64,000 bases of DNA from an uncultured Eubacteriales bacterium (GTDB lineage: Bacteria > Bacillota > Clostridia > Oscillospirales > Oscillospiraceae): assembly GCA_900545515.1 (NCBI GenBank), contig UQZA01000012.1:1-64000 (forward strand), read 5' to 3'. Under the pieces are notes generated by a model. The model was not told the origin of the DNA and searched no databases. It saw only the letters and a program-made list of their open reading frames with translations. Positions within the stretch are counted from its first letter, which is position 1. Each line of letters opens with the position of its first letter. Made by a program: the position numbers and the translations under genes. Below are positions 33,834 through 42,604 of the stretch, one piece after another.

Positions 33834-34511
33834 ATGAAGCTTCCCATTTCCAAACGGCTTTTGGCCTGCGCTGCCTTTGTGGAGCCGGGGCAGCGGGTGG
33901 CCGATGTGGGGACGGACCACGGATATCTGGCCATTTACCTGCTGCAATCCCGCCGGGCCAGTCGAGTACTGGCGGCGGATGTGGCGGAGCAGCCTCTGGC
34001 CCGGGCCATGGAGAATGCCAGGCGGTTCGGCGTCCGGGAGGGACTGTCTTTCCATCTGTGTGACGGTGTCCGGGGGCTGCCCCGGGACTTTGACGTGCTC
34101 CTTATGGCCGGTTTGGGGGCGGAAACCATGGTTGGCATTCTCCGGAGCGGCCCCTGGCTTCGGGGGGGAAGGTACCGTCTGGTGCTCCAGTGTCAGTCCT
34201 CCCAAAATGAGCTGCGGCAGTACCTGTCGGAACACGGCTGGGAAATCACCCGGGAGGAGCCGGTGCGGGATGGGAAATTTCTATATACCGTCCTGGAGGC
34301 CAAGCCGGGCTGCCAAAGCCTTACCCCGGGGCAGCACTTTGCCAGCCCCGCCCTGCTGGCCAGCGGAAGCCCCCTGGTGGGGGAGTATCTGGCCTTCTGC
34401 CGCCAGGCGGTGGAAAAGGTGGTTTTGGGACTGACAGGCCTGGGAGGACCTAAATATGAATATTACAGCGCGGCTCTGAAGGAACTGCGGGAGATGGAGG
34501 CAATGCGATGA
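33834..34511 (+). CDS. trmK: tRNA (adenine(22)-N1)-methyltransferase
   Basis: 225 residues. A class I SAM-dependent methyltransferase that makes m1A22 in bacterial tRNAs. Motif I is VADVGTDHGYLAIYL, followed by AADVAEQPLARAMENA and the family segment DVLLMAGLGAETMVGIL, then LVLQCQS. ATG 33834 follows AGGAGGG. Its last four bases overlap the start of the NIF3 gene (ATGA), the conserved trmK-nif3 arrangement in Firmicutes. Confidence 0.93.
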   Translation: MKLPISKRLLACAAFVEPGQRVADVGTDHGYLAIYLLQSRRASRVLAADVAEQPLARAMENARRFGVREGLSFHLCDGVRGLPRDFDVLLMAGLGAETMVGILRSGPWLRGGRYRLVLQCQSSQNELRQYLSEHGWEITREEPVRDGKFLYTVLEAKPGCQSLTPGQHFASPALLASGSPLVGEYLAFCRQAVEKVVLGLTGLGGPKYEYYSAALKELREMEAMR

Positions 34512-35299
34512 ATACAGTGGGGGATGTTTTGGAATTCCTGGAGACGCTGGCTCCCCGGTATATGAAAATGGACTGGGACCATGTGGGTCTCCTGTGCGGC
34601 CGGTCGGGCCGGGAGGTCCGGCGGATTCTGGTGGCCCTGGACCCTTTTCAGGATGTGTGCCAGGAGGCGGCGGATTGGGGAGCCGAGCTTCTGGTGACCC
34701 ACCATCCCCTTATCTTCCAGCCTCCTCAGTCCATTACGGACGACACCTCCGTGGGCCGGTGCATCCTCTTCCTGGCGGCCCGGGACATGGCCGCCATCAA
34801 CGCCCACACCAATCTGGACTGTGCTCCCGGCGGGGTTAACGACTGCCTGGCCGGGGCCTTGGGCCTGGAGGAGACGGTGGTGCTGAATCCCTCCGGCACA
34901 GACGGCCAGGGGCGGCCCTGGGGCCTGCTCCGTGCCGGACGGCGGGAGCCGGTTTCCCTGGAGGCCTTCCTGGAGCAGGTAAAGCAGCGCTTGGGTTGCC
35001 CAGGCCTGCGGTATGTCTCCGGCGGCCGTCCGGTGTGCCGGGTGGCGGTGGGCGGCGGCGCCTGCGGCGACGGGGTTCGGGAGGCCTTTGACGCCGGCTG
35101 CGACACCTTTGTGACGGCGGATGTGAAATATAACCAGTTCTGGGATGCCCGGGACCTGGGGATGAACCTCATCGATGCCGGACATTTCTGGACGGAGAAC
35201 CCGGTGTGCGCTACCCTGGCGGAGAAGCTCCAGGGGCAATTTCCCCAAATTCTCGTGAAAGTATCCGAACATCACACAGACTGCATAAAATTCTGCTGA
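34508..35299 (+). CDS. NIF3-like dinuclear metal-centre protein
   Basis: 263 residues, NIF3/YqfO family. Metal-binding motifs are visible: WDHVGLLCG, LLVTHHPLIF (His pair), NAHTNLDCAPGGVND, then the C-terminal FVTADVKYNQFWDA and DAGHFWTE. The protein lacks the extra central domain of B. subtilis YqfO. Members form hexamers; the B. subtilis homologue has been discussed as a GTP cyclohydrolase-like or regulatory protein, but the function is unsettled. Translationally coupled to trmK. Confidence 0.9.
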   Translation: MNTVGDVLEFLETLAPRYMKMDWDHVGLLCGRSGREVRRILVALDPFQDVCQEAADWGAELLVTHHPLIFQPPQSITDDTSVGRCILFLAARDMAAINAHTNLDCAPGGVNDCLAGALGLEETVVLNPSGTDGQGRPWGLLRAGRREPVSLEAFLEQVKQRLGCPGLRYVSGGRPVCRVAVGGGACGDGVREAFDAGCDTFVTADVKYNQFWDARDLGMNLIDAGHFWTENPVCATLAEKLQGQFPQILVKVSEHHTDCIKFC

Positions 35300-35305
35300 A
35301 ACCTG

Positions 35306-35335
35306 TTGATTTTGTCCCGCTGCCTGTGCTACAAT
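35306..35335 (+). promoter_or_regulatory. Promoter of yebC
   Basis: -35 TTGATT (35306-35311), -10 TACAAT (35330-35335), spacer 18. Confidence 0.6.
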
Positions 35336-35395
35336 GTTCAGAGCTTATGCGGGGCTGCTGGAGGCAGCGCCATATCGATAGAAGGGAAGATTTTC

Positions 35396-36133
35396 ATGTC
35401 CGGACATTCCAAGTGGCATAACATTCAGAAAACCAAGGGCGCCCAGGACGCCAAGCGGGCTGCGGCCTTCACCAAAATCGCCAAGGAGATCATTGTGGCG
35501 GTGAAGGAGGGGGGCGGCATCACCGACCCTGCCAACAACTCCCGGTTGGCCACGGTCATCACCAAGGCCAAGGCCGCCAATATGCCCAACGACAACATCA
35601 AGCGGGTGCTGGAGAAGGCCGGCGGCGCCGGCTCCGGCGACAATTACGAGACCATCACCTACGAGGGTTACGGCCCCGGCGGCGTGGCCGTGATTGTGGA
35701 GACCATGACCGATAACCGCAACCGTACCGCAGGCTCCATGCGCCACCACTTCGACAAGTACGGCGGCAACATGGGCGCCACCGGCTGCGTCTCCTGGTCC
35801 TTTGACCGGAAGGGCGTCCTGGTCATTGACAACGAGGACGGGGATTATGAGGAAGACGCGGTCATGATGGACGCTATGGATTCCGGCGCCGATGACTTCG
35901 AGGCCGAGGAGGACTGCTTCACCATCTACACCTCCCCCGACGACTTCAACGCCGTGGCCGACGCCCTCACCGCCAAGGGCTACCATTTCGCCTCCGCCCA
36001 GATCGAGATGGTCCCCCAGAATTACCAGAAGCTGGAGAAGGAAGAGGACATCGCCAACATGGAAAAGATGCTGGACCTCTTCGATGACGATGACGATGTG
36101 CAGAACGTCTGGCACAACTGGGAGCAGGAATAG
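35396..36133 (+). CDS. yebC: YebC/TACO1 family protein
   Basis: 245 residues, full length. The hallmark start MSGHSKWHNIQ, the segment NMPNDNIKRVLEKA, the EGYGPGGVAVIVETMTDNRNRT signature and the GCVSWSFDRKG strand are all present. The family has been described both as transcriptional regulators and, more recently, as ribosome-associated factors that relieve stalling at proline-rich stretches. Several proteins in this window have Pro-rich linkers. ATG 35396 follows GAAGGGAAG. Confidence 0.95.
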   Translation: MSGHSKWHNIQKTKGAQDAKRAAAFTKIAKEIIVAVKEGGGITDPANNSRLATVITKAKAANMPNDNIKRVLEKAGGAGSGDNYETITYEGYGPGGVAVIVETMTDNRNRTAGSMRHHFDKYGGNMGATGCVSWSFDRKGVLVIDNEDGDYEEDAVMMDAMDSGADDFEAEEDCFTIYTSPDDFNAVADALTAKGYHFASAQIEMVPQNYQKLEKEEDIANMEKMLDLFDDDDDVQNVWHNWEQE

Positions 36134-36180
36134 TATCTGAAAGGATTGACTCCACTACCCTTGGCGGAAGAAGGTGCACC

Positions 36181-36738
36181 ATGGAATACGGCAATGGAGG
36201 CCGCTCGCTCAGGCAGCTGCTCCATGCACTCCCAGGGGAGGCGTGGAAAACCCAGGAGATTTTCCTTCGTCCCATCCAGGATGAGGAGGATCTATGGTAT
36301 GCGACGGTGGAATGCCGCCTGAAGCCGGGGCAGGAGGAGTTTGTCAATCCCGCCGGCTTTTCCATTGGCAGGGCGTACCTCAATCCAGAGGAGCATGTCC
36401 CCTGCGTGATCTGTAAGGCAGACGGCGAAAGAATCGGCTATCTGGTCCTCCGAACATGGATTGGCGGGAGTGTGGATGCCGCTTCCTGGAGCTACTATCT
36501 GGATGCAGCTTGCCAGGGTCAGGGTTTTGGAAAAAAAGCCGCCATGCTTGCAGTTCACATTCTGAAGACGGCGGGAATTCAGCACCTGCGGCTTTCTACT
36601 GAGGCCGGAAATGTGAAGGCGCAAAGGCTGTATACGGATATTGGGTTTATGAAGCTGGACGAATTGGATGGGGATGATCTGGTGTTTGGACTGTCCATTT
36701 CCCATGATATAGAGAGGCGGGAGAATTCCTTTTTGTGA
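36181..36738 (+). CDS. GNAT-family N-acetyltransferase
   Basis: 185 residues. Acetyl-CoA-binding motif A is seen as YLDAACQGQGFGKKAAMLAVHIL (Q-x2-G-x-G/A core), followed by LRLSTEAGNVKAQRLYTDIGF. This resembles the spermidine/diamine or streptothricin-type GNATs, but the substrate cannot be read from sequence. An N-terminal stretch of about 30 residues precedes the fold. It follows yebC by 47 bases and ends in a terminator. Confidence 0.82.
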   Translation: MEYGNGGRSLRQLLHALPGEAWKTQEIFLRPIQDEEDLWYATVECRLKPGQEEFVNPAGFSIGRAYLNPEEHVPCVICKADGERIGYLVLRTWIGGSVDAASWSYYLDAACQGQGFGKKAAMLAVHILKTAGIQHLRLSTEAGNVKAQRLYTDIGFMKLDELDGDDLVFGLSISHDIERRENSFL

Positions 36739-36754
36739 ATTCTCCCGCTATTTT
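36717..36754 (+). terminator. Terminator overlapping the end of the GNAT gene
   Basis: GCGGGAGAATTC (36717-36728) pairs with GAATTCTCCCGC (36737-36748), followed by TATTTT. The stop codon lies in the loop/right arm. Confidence 0.8.
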
Positions 36755-36783
36755 CCTGGGCTCTGCACTTTGATGATGGCGTC

Positions 36784-37665
36784 CTATTCCCGATAGTCAT
36801 CCCGGACAAAGGGCTGGTCAATTTTCCTATCCACCAGGAGTCCGTATTTTTTGGGATGTCGGTATGCATTGCCGTGGACTTCCTGCTGACGGTAGCTGCG
36901 AAGCTGATCCAGGTTCAGGCTGGCGAGATAGATCCCTTCCTGCCCGCCCGCCTGCAGAATGCAGGTATCCCGGGAATGCTCCTCTTCGGGAAGGTACGCG
37001 ACGCCGTCAAACACGCTGGAGCCGCCGTTGCAATCCGGCACAGTTTCGGGATAGTTGCAGGTGGCGATTGCCAGCATGTTTTCGTATGCCCGGCCGCGAA
37101 GCTGGGAAAGACGGTTGATTTCCATGGGGCAGGCATTGGGGACCAGAATCAGTTCCGCGCCCTTCAGCATGAGAATTCTGGCGCTTTCAGGAAATTCCCG
37201 GTCAAAGCAGATCATGGCGCCCACTTGCACCATGCCGCAGGCCGTATCCAGGGCGGTCACGTAAAAGTCCTCACCGGGAGTGAGATGCCGCTCCACGTCA
37301 AAGTCACAGGTGTGCACCTTCGCATACGTAAGCTGTTTGACGCCGAATCGGTCAAAAAGGACCAGGGAATTGCGGATACCGTCCCCATACCGCTCCAAAA
37401 AGGTGATGCCGATTGCCATGTGAAGCTCTTTTGCCGCATTTTCAAAGGAATGGACGAAGTCGCCGTTTGCCGAAATGGCAGCGGACTTCACGCAGTCTAG
37501 GGGTTGATGGTATATATCGTACCCATTGCTCCACATTTCCGGGAATAGGGCGATATCGGCCCCCATTTCTTTGGCTTGTTTGCAGGATTCCAAGCCTTTT
37601 TCTAAATTTCCGTCCAAGGCACCACATGGGGCTATTTGCAGCAGGGCAATTTTCAGTAAGTTCAT
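36784..37665 (-). CDS. Carbon-nitrogen hydrolase (nitrilase superfamily)
   Basis: 293 residues. The Glu-Lys-Cys triad is intact: FPEMWSNGYD, YAKVHTCDFDVER and MICFDREFPES. The residues after Lys and Cys are like those of aliphatic amidases/N-carbamoyl hydrolases, so an amide or carbamoyl-amino compound is the likely substrate. It is the third gene of an operon with guaD and a TIGR04076-like protein (gap 11 bases), suggesting breakdown of a purine-derived amide; that is inference. ATG 37665 follows AAAGGAG. Confidence 0.88.
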   Translation of the reverse strand: MNLLKIALLQIAPCGALDGNLEKGLESCKQAKEMGADIALFPEMWSNGYDIYHQPLDCVKSAAISANGDFVHSFENAAKELHMAIGITFLERYGDGIRNSLVLFDRFGVKQLTYAKVHTCDFDVERHLTPGEDFYVTALDTACGMVQVGAMICFDREFPESARILMLKGAELILVPNACPMEINRLSQLRGRAYENMLAIATCNYPETVPDCNGGSSVFDGVAYLPEEEHSRDTCILQAGGQEGIYLASLNLDQLRSYRQQEVHGNAYRHPKKYGLLVDRKIDQPFVRDDYRE

Positions 37666-37676
37666 TGTCGCTCCTT

Positions 37677-38099
37677 TTACCGGGGGAATTTCATTCCTGA
37701 TTGGGCATTGCCATGGCCCGGCACGGGGCCGGAAAGGCGGGTTTGACCCCCTTCATCCAGGAATTTTCCCCTGTAAAAATTCTCATTTCCAGTTTTCTTT
37801 GCCGTAAGCCGGAATATGACACAACCGTCGGGGCATACGACATCCTTGCAGTATTTGCCGTTTCCGCCAATGTTTTCTAAATCTCCGCCGCTTCTGACGG
37901 CCTCCATGATGGAGAACAGGATCATCATGACTTTGGAGCAAATGCCCTGCCCAGCTGCGTTGACAGGGCAGCCGTAGGTGCAGGTATACGTATCTCCAAT
38001 TTCTTCGCCGTTTCGGCAGTACTGCTCCGTGTGGTCGCCACGGAGAAATCCGATGACTTCAATCTGAAATTCATATTCCTCATGGTACCATTTTTTCAT
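37677..38099 (-). CDS. TIGR04076-like Cys-rich small protein
   Basis: 140 residues. Residues 1-100 resemble the TIGR04076 family: an N-terminal beta strand (FQIEVIGFLRG), then paired cysteines in TCTYGCPVNAAGQGICSKVMMILFSIM and CKDVVCPDGCVIFRL. The function of the family is unknown; the Cys pattern suggests metal or disulfide chemistry. The C-terminal 40 residues are an atypical tail. Its start lies 20 bases inside the end of guaD, so translation is coupled. ATG 38099 follows GGAGGG. Confidence 0.7.
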   Translation of the reverse strand: MKKWYHEEYEFQIEVIGFLRGDHTEQYCRNGEEIGDTYTCTYGCPVNAAGQGICSKVMMILFSIMEAVRSGGDLENIGGNGKYCKDVVCPDGCVIFRLTAKKTGNENFYRGKFLDEGGQTRLSGPVPGHGNAQSGMKFPR

Positions 38100-39390
38100 G
38101 ACTACCCTCCGGATTCCAGTGTTTTATTTGTATGCTGTTCCCGGATACGAACTTTGCCGTAAGGCAGCTCTCCTCTGCCAGATAGGCCAGCCGCTCCACC
38201 CGCTGCTGGATGCTAAGGGGCAGGACGGTGGGATAGCGGCGGTCGTCCAGGACCAGGGCGTCAAAGGCGTAGCCCTGGGCGAAGGTTCCCACAGGGCCGA
38301 AGAAGCTGCCGCCACCCAGGGTGGCCATCCAGAAGACCTGGTCGAAGGTAAGAGGCGGGAGGCTTTGGTCCAGGAGCTGCCAGCGAAGCTTGCTGGCCTG
38401 AATGGCATGGGCCATGGCCCGGAAAAGATTCAGGCTGCTGCCCCCTGCCACATCGGAGGCCAGGCCGACCCGAAGCCCCTGCTCCAAGAAGCGGCGGACC
38501 GGAGCCACGCCGGAGGCAAGGTTTGAGTTGGATTCTGGACTGTGGGCGATGAACACGCCTCGCTCCTTGAGAAGCGCCAGCTCTGCCTCCCGGGAGTGGA
38601 CGCAGTGGGCCATGATGCAGTCGGTGTCCAGGAGCCCAAACCGGTCGTAAACCTGGGCATAGCAGCTGGCCTCTGGAAAGCGTTCCTGCACCACAGCGAT
38701 TTCCTTTTGATTTTCCGACAAATGGCTCTGCACCGGCAGGCCCGTCTCCCGGGCCAATCTTCCCAGACCCTCCAGGAGGGGAGCGGAGCAGGTGGGGACA
38801 AAGCGGGGGGTGAGAATGGGACCGGTCCGGCGGTAACGTCCCTGGACAGCCTCCAGCCAGCGCCGGGTTTCCTCCAGCGCCGCCTCCGGCCCCGGCTCCC
38901 GCAGATGTTCAGGGCAGTCCCGGTCCATGCTGACCCGGCCCACCCGGGTGATGAGTCCGCTTTCCTCCAGCAGGTCCATGAGAAGCAAGGTGGCCTCTGT
39001 GTGGGCGGTGGCAAAGATGGCGGCCCGGGTGGTGAAGCTGCCCTGCAAGGCCGCCACAAACTGCCGGTAGGCAGGCCCGGCGTAGGCCAGGTCCCGGAAC
39101 TTGGCTTCCTCCGGGAAGGTGTGGGTGTTCAGCCAGTCCAGCAGCTCCAAGTCCATCCCCAGACCCCGATAGGCAAACTGGGGCCCGTGGAGGTGGAGAT
39201 CCACCAATCCGGGGAGGATGAGCCGGTCCCCGAAGTCCAGAAGGGGCAGGTCCCGGTAGGCTTCCGGGAGGACCGGAAAGGCGCCCTGGCAAAGCCCCTC
39301 TGTGCAGACCAAAAATCCATTGGGAATACACCGGTGGCCATTGGGACCAGTACTGAAGAAAAGCTGCCCTTTACATACAAAATTTTCCAT
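38080..39390 (-). CDS. guaD: Guanine deaminase-like amidohydrolase
   Basis: 436 residues, amidohydrolase superfamily. Metal and substrate motifs: PGLVDLHLHGPQFAYRG (HxH), the segment WLNTHTFPEEAKF characteristic of guanine deaminases, QSHLSEN, AHCVH, and HSPESNSNL/ASDVAGG with the metal-binding Asp. Predicted to convert guanine to xanthine and ammonia. First gene of a minus-strand operon with the TIGR04076-like protein and a nitrilase-family hydrolase. ATG 39390 follows AAGGAGG. The likely context is purine salvage or use of purine nitrogen. Confidence 0.9.
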   Translation of the reverse strand: MENFVCKGQLFFSTGPNGHRCIPNGFLVCTEGLCQGAFPVLPEAYRDLPLLDFGDRLILPGLVDLHLHGPQFAYRGLGMDLELLDWLNTHTFPEEAKFRDLAYAGPAYRQFVAALQGSFTTRAAIFATAHTEATLLLMDLLEESGLITRVGRVSMDRDCPEHLREPGPEAALEETRRWLEAVQGRYRRTGPILTPRFVPTCSAPLLEGLGRLARETGLPVQSHLSENQKEIAVVQERFPEASCYAQVYDRFGLLDTDCIMAHCVHSREAELALLKERGVFIAHSPESNSNLASGVAPVRRFLEQGLRVGLASDVAGGSSLNLFRAMAHAIQASKLRWQLLDQSLPPLTFDQVFWMATLGGGSFFGPVGTFAQGYAFDALVLDDRRYPTVLPLSIQQRVERLAYLAEESCLTAKFVSGNSIQIKHWNPEGSHEKMVP

Positions 39391-39413
39391 GGCATGTGCC
39401 TCCTTTTAGCTCC

Positions 39414-39442
39414 ATTCTACCCAATGCTGCGTTCTTGATCCA
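39414..39442 (-). promoter_or_regulatory. Possible guaD promoter
   Basis: Minus-strand -10 TAGAAT (39414-39419) is good; the -35 (39437-39442) is weak. Confidence 0.4.
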
Positions 39443-39467
39443 TCGGGCCTTGGCGGCTTCCAATCAC

Positions 39468-39514
39468 ATGCGGCAGCGTCCCCGCGGAAAAACAGTCCGG
39501 AGACGCTGCCGCAT
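39468..39514 (-). terminator. Stem-loop between BofA-like gene and guaD
   Basis: ATGCGGCAGCGTC (39468-39480) is exactly complementary to GACGCTGCCGCAT (39502-39514). It follows the BofA-like stop but lacks a T-run, so its action as a terminator is uncertain. Confidence 0.45.
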
Positions 39515-39528
39515 AACAGGCGGAAATC

Positions 39529-39783
39529 TCAGAGCAAGTACTGCACCACCAGGAGCAGAACAATGCCCGGCAGGCCCAGAAAGCCCACAATGGCAGCGGT
39601 GATGAAATTCAACTCAAAGACAATGCCGGTGATGCCGGACAGCAGGTTTAACAGGAACAGGCAAATAAATCCGCAGCCCGTGTTGAGCAGGAGCTTGAAG
39701 ATCAGCTTCATAGGGGTCAGAAGGATTTTGATGAATAAAAAAATGAACAGAACCGGGACGGCCAACGCAAGGATTTCCTGCAT
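39529..39783 (-). CDS. BofA-like pro-sigma-K processing inhibitor family protein
   Basis: 84 residues with two to three hydrophobic helices. The C-terminal part carries the family pattern: LLLNTGCGFICLFLLNLL, then NFITAAIVGFLGLPGIVLLLVV. In Bacillus, BofA holds the SpoIVFB protease inactive in the outer forespore membrane until sigma-K is needed. Presence of this gene supports sporulation capacity. ATG 39783 follows GGAGGAATTTT; a longer frame upstream lacks a start signal. Confidence 0.85.
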   Translation of the reverse strand: MQEILALAVPVLFIFLFIKILLTPMKLIFKLLLNTGCGFICLFLLNLLSGITGIVFELNFITAAIVGFLGLPGIVLLLVVQYLL

Positions 39784-40084
39784 AAAATTCCTCCATTCAA
39801 GAAACGAACATGCCGGTATATTTTCGGACGGCCTGGACAAAATAGGCTTGGACAGAAGATGAACAGAAGGAAGACCGCCACGGAAACGCCCCGCGCAAGG
39901 TGTTCCGAAGAGCTGGACTCCACCGTACATCGACTGTCAAGTGTATCCCACGGCAATTGCGCGCGGCAGATGCGAACCGGCGACCATGGAGCCGGAGGCG
40001 GGCGAGAATTCGCCCGCCGGTACATCAAGTGGAATGTCATACATTTTACTACGAATTCCAGGCGAAATCAATCCAAAAAGTGAG
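39784..40084. other. Intergenic region with hairpin repeat
   Basis: No supportable gene. An 8-base-pair hairpin GGCGGGCG-AGAATT-CGCCCGCC (39997-40018) is followed by GGTACATCAAGTGG, which resembles the sequence after the long hairpin at 2445-2517. This may be a second copy of the same dispersed element. Confidence 0.45.
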
Positions 40085-40127
40085 CCCGGACAAATCCCCA
40101 CAATCCGAAACGTGGGATTTGTCCGGG
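40085..40127 (-). terminator. Terminator of the peptide/nickel importer operon
   Basis: CCCGGACAAATCCC (40085-40098) pairs with GGGATTTGTCCGGG (40114-40127). It lies 60 bases after the last operon stop on the minus strand; CTTTTTGG follows a few bases later. Confidence 0.65.
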
Positions 40128-40187
40128 TCTTTCATTCTGGATGGAGCATTTCTTCACCAGGCCGTTCCAGCGGCGCGAGGCATACCT

Positions 40188-40838
40188 CTATGATGACGCT
40201 CCCGGGAGCTTCTGGGTTTCCGGGATCCAGCTTTCGCCGGTGGAGAGGTCGTACACCCGGGTGCAGACCCGGTTGGCCAGGGCGCGGTTGTGGGTGACGG
40301 CAATGAGGCCCATGTTTTGGGCGGCGGCCTCCTCCAAAATTTTGTTCCAAATCTGGGCCTGGGTGATCACGTCCAGCATGGTGCTGATTTCATCGCAGAT
40401 CAGAAAATTTGCCCCGCTCATCAGGGCCCTTGCCACGCAAAAGCGCTGGAGCTCCCCGCCGGACAGCTCCCGGGGGAACCGGTCCAGCCAGGCAGTTTCA
40501 ATGCCAAAGGAGGCCAGGACGTCCGGGCGAAGCTTTCCGCTCTCCTCCAGGACCTGCTTCAGACGCCACCGGGGATTGATGGCCTTCTCCGGATGCTGGC
40601 AAATCAGCTGAACCGGGCAGACGCCTTTTTTGGGAAGGGCTGCTCCATCCAGGAGAATTTTCCCCTTCTGGGGTGCCAAATACCCTGCCAGAAGCCGGGC
40701 CAGGGTGCTTTTTCCGTAGCCGCTGGGGGCAAACAGCCCCAGACGCTGGCCGCTTTCCACGGCAAGGCTCAGGTCCTCCAGAATCCAGGGACCCTTCCTT
40801 CCGTAACGGAAGCTCACATGGGCTGCCTCAAGTCGCAT
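40188..40838 (-). CDS. ABC importer ATPase (OppF/DppF/NikE-type)
   Basis: 216 residues. Walker A is FAPSGYGKST, signature LSGGELQRFCVARAL, Walker B FLICDEIST, H-loop AVTHN. It is shorter than a usual OppF (about 320) and lacks the C-terminal oligopeptide-transporter extension, although the 40828 protein retains it. It overlaps that gene by 11 bases and forms the second ATPase of the importer. Confidence 0.88.
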   Translation of the reverse strand: MRLEAAHVSFRYGRKGPWILEDLSLAVESGQRLGLFAPSGYGKSTLARLLAGYLAPQKGKILLDGAALPKKGVCPVQLICQHPEKAINPRWRLKQVLEESGKLRPDVLASFGIETAWLDRFPRELSGGELQRFCVARALMSGANFLICDEISTMLDVITQAQIWNKILEEAAAQNMGLIAVTHNRALANRVCTRVYDLSTGESWIPETQKLPGASS

Positions 40839-41763
40839 GGAAACACCTCACCTCTCCCTTCCGCACCGTCTGCATAGGTGGGACCGACTTCTCACATTCC
40901 GCCGTCCGGCAGGGGCAGCGGGGGGCGAAGAGGCAGCCACTGGGCAGATTTCCCGCATAGGGTTGGAAGCCCGGGATGGGCCGGAACTCATGCTGGGGCA
41001 GAGCCCGCCAGAGGGCCTTGCTGTAGGGATGCCGCAGGGCCTCCGGCCCCTGGCGAAAGTCTGCCGCCGGAGCGGTTTCCACTGTGGTCCCCGCGTAAAA
41101 GACGGCAATGCGGTCGGCAATGTGGAAGGCCAGGTCAATGTCGTGGGTGATGAGCACCACGCCCTTGCCCTCGTCCGCCATGGCCCGGAACATGGCCAGG
41201 GCTTCCTCCGCCTGCTCCAGGCTCATGCCCGGGGTGGGCTCGTCGGCGATGATCAGCCTGGCGCTGGTGAGCAGAGCTGTGGACACCAGAACCCGCCGGG
41301 CCATGCCGCCGGAGAGCTGGAAGGGGTACAGCCGTTCCGTCTGCTCCGGCAGACCAAACCGGCGGAAGAGCTTCCGGCGGCGCTCTGTGGGCCGGGGCTT
41401 CCGGTGGCCATCCACCTGGGCTCCCACCTTCATCAGGGGGTCCAGAAAGGCCACGGACTGGGGAACCAGGGCGATTTCGGTCCCCCGGAGCTTGGCCTGC
41501 CGTTCCGGGGTCAGAGGTTCTCCGTCAAACCGTAGGGAGCCGGACACGGTGGCGTTGCCCGGCAGGATGCCCAAAATGGCTGAGGCCAGCAGACTTTTTC
41601 CCGAGCCGGAGGAGCCTGCCACGGCCAGAATTTCCCCGGGCAGGACCTTGAGGCTGAGGCTGGAAATGACCGGAAGTTGCTTTTGCTCCAGACCGCTGTC
41701 ATACATTCGGAAGGAAACGGACAGGTCCGAAACCTCCAGAAGGGGCTTTTGTATACGTTCCAT
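40828..41763 (-). CDS. ABC importer ATPase (OppD/DppD/NikD-type)
   Basis: 311 residues. Walker A GSSGSGKSL, signature LSGGMARRVLVSTAL, Walker B LIIADEPTPGMS, and the H-loop LITHDIDL. The C-terminal oligopeptide-transport domain has the four-Cys cluster CLFAPRCPCRTAEC...VRCF, typical of peptide/nickel importers and probably an iron-sulfur or zinc site. ATG 41763 follows AGGAGGAA; 13 bases separate it from the second permease gene. Confidence 0.92.
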   Translation of the reverse strand: MERIQKPLLEVSDLSVSFRMYDSGLEQKQLPVISSLSLKVLPGEILAVAGSSGSGKSLLASAILGILPGNATVSGSLRFDGEPLTPERQAKLRGTEIALVPQSVAFLDPLMKVGAQVDGHRKPRPTERRRKLFRRFGLPEQTERLYPFQLSGGMARRVLVSTALLTSARLIIADEPTPGMSLEQAEEALAMFRAMADEGKGVVLITHDIDLAFHIADRIAVFYAGTTVETAPAADFRQGPEALRHPYSKALWRALPQHEFRPIPGFQPYAGNLPSGCLFAPRCPCRTAECEKSVPPMQTVRKGEVRCFHAT

Positions 41764-41776
41764 CCAAGTGTTCCTC

Positions 41777-42604
41777 CTATTCCTGGGCGCTGTAGGGGTC
41801 CAGAATGACCCGCAAATTTTCTCCCAGCCGGTCGGTGAGCAGCACCATGGCAACCAGCAGCAGACCGGGGAACACCGCTGACCACCACATACCGGCGGAC
41901 AGATATTTCATACTCTCGGCCAGGATGATGCCAATGGCCGGCTGCTCCGGGGGCAGTCCATAGCCCAAAAAGGAGATGGAGGCCTCATGCAAAATGGCGT
42001 GGGGGAGCATGAGAATGAGGCCCACCAGAAACTGGGGTACCAAATGGGGCAGCAGATGATGCAGGAGAATCCAGCCGCTGGACTTTCCCAGCCGCCGGGA
42101 CACTGCCACATACTGTTGGCTCCGGAGCTGGAGCACCTCGCCCCGAATGAGCCGGGCCAGGCCGGTCCAGTGGGTGGCGGCCACGCCGATGAGCAGCCCC
42201 TTCAGTCCCCGTCCGCAGGCAAAGGAGATGAGAATCACCAGGACCGTGTGGGGCACACCCATCACCAGGTCAATGAGCCAGTTGATGAAGCTGTCCATGG
42301 CCCGGGAGCCTGTGGCCGCCGCAATGCCGATGAGGACCGCCGCCACGGCGCTGATGGCAGAGGCGCAGATCCCCACAGTGAGGCTGGTAGACAGGCCTTT
42401 CAGAGTTCGCAAAAACAGGTCCCGCCCCAGGTGGTCCGTGCCGAAGGGATGGGACCAGGAGGGGGGCTCCTTGGCCTGGGCAAAATCCGCAGCTACGGCG
42501 CTGTCCGGAATCAGGCGGCCGGCCAGGAAGGCCACCAGCAGGACCAGGAGAATGAGCCCTGTGAGGAGAAGCAGCTGAGTTCTGCGGTTGCAATGCAAGC
42601 TCAT
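41777..42604 (-). CDS. ABC importer permease (OppC/DppC/NikC-type)
   Basis: 275 residues with six predicted membrane helices. The family motif HPFGTDHLGRDLFLRTLKG is at about 52-70, and the EAA loop reads HEASISFLGYGLPPEQPAIGIIL near residue 210. Starts at ATG 42604 after AAGGAGGTGAATTC and overlaps the end of the first permease by four bases (ATGA). Confidence 0.92.
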   Translation of the reverse strand: MSLHCNRRTQLLLLTGLILLVLLVAFLAGRLIPDSAVAADFAQAKEPPSWSHPFGTDHLGRDLFLRTLKGLSTSLTVGICASAISAVAAVLIGIAAATGSRAMDSFINWLIDLVMGVPHTVLVILISFACGRGLKGLLIGVAATHWTGLARLIRGEVLQLRSQQYVAVSRRLGKSSGWILLHHLLPHLVPQFLVGLILMLPHAILHEASISFLGYGLPPEQPAIGIILAESMKYLSAGMWWSAVFPGLLLVAMVLLTDRLGENLRVILDPYSAQE

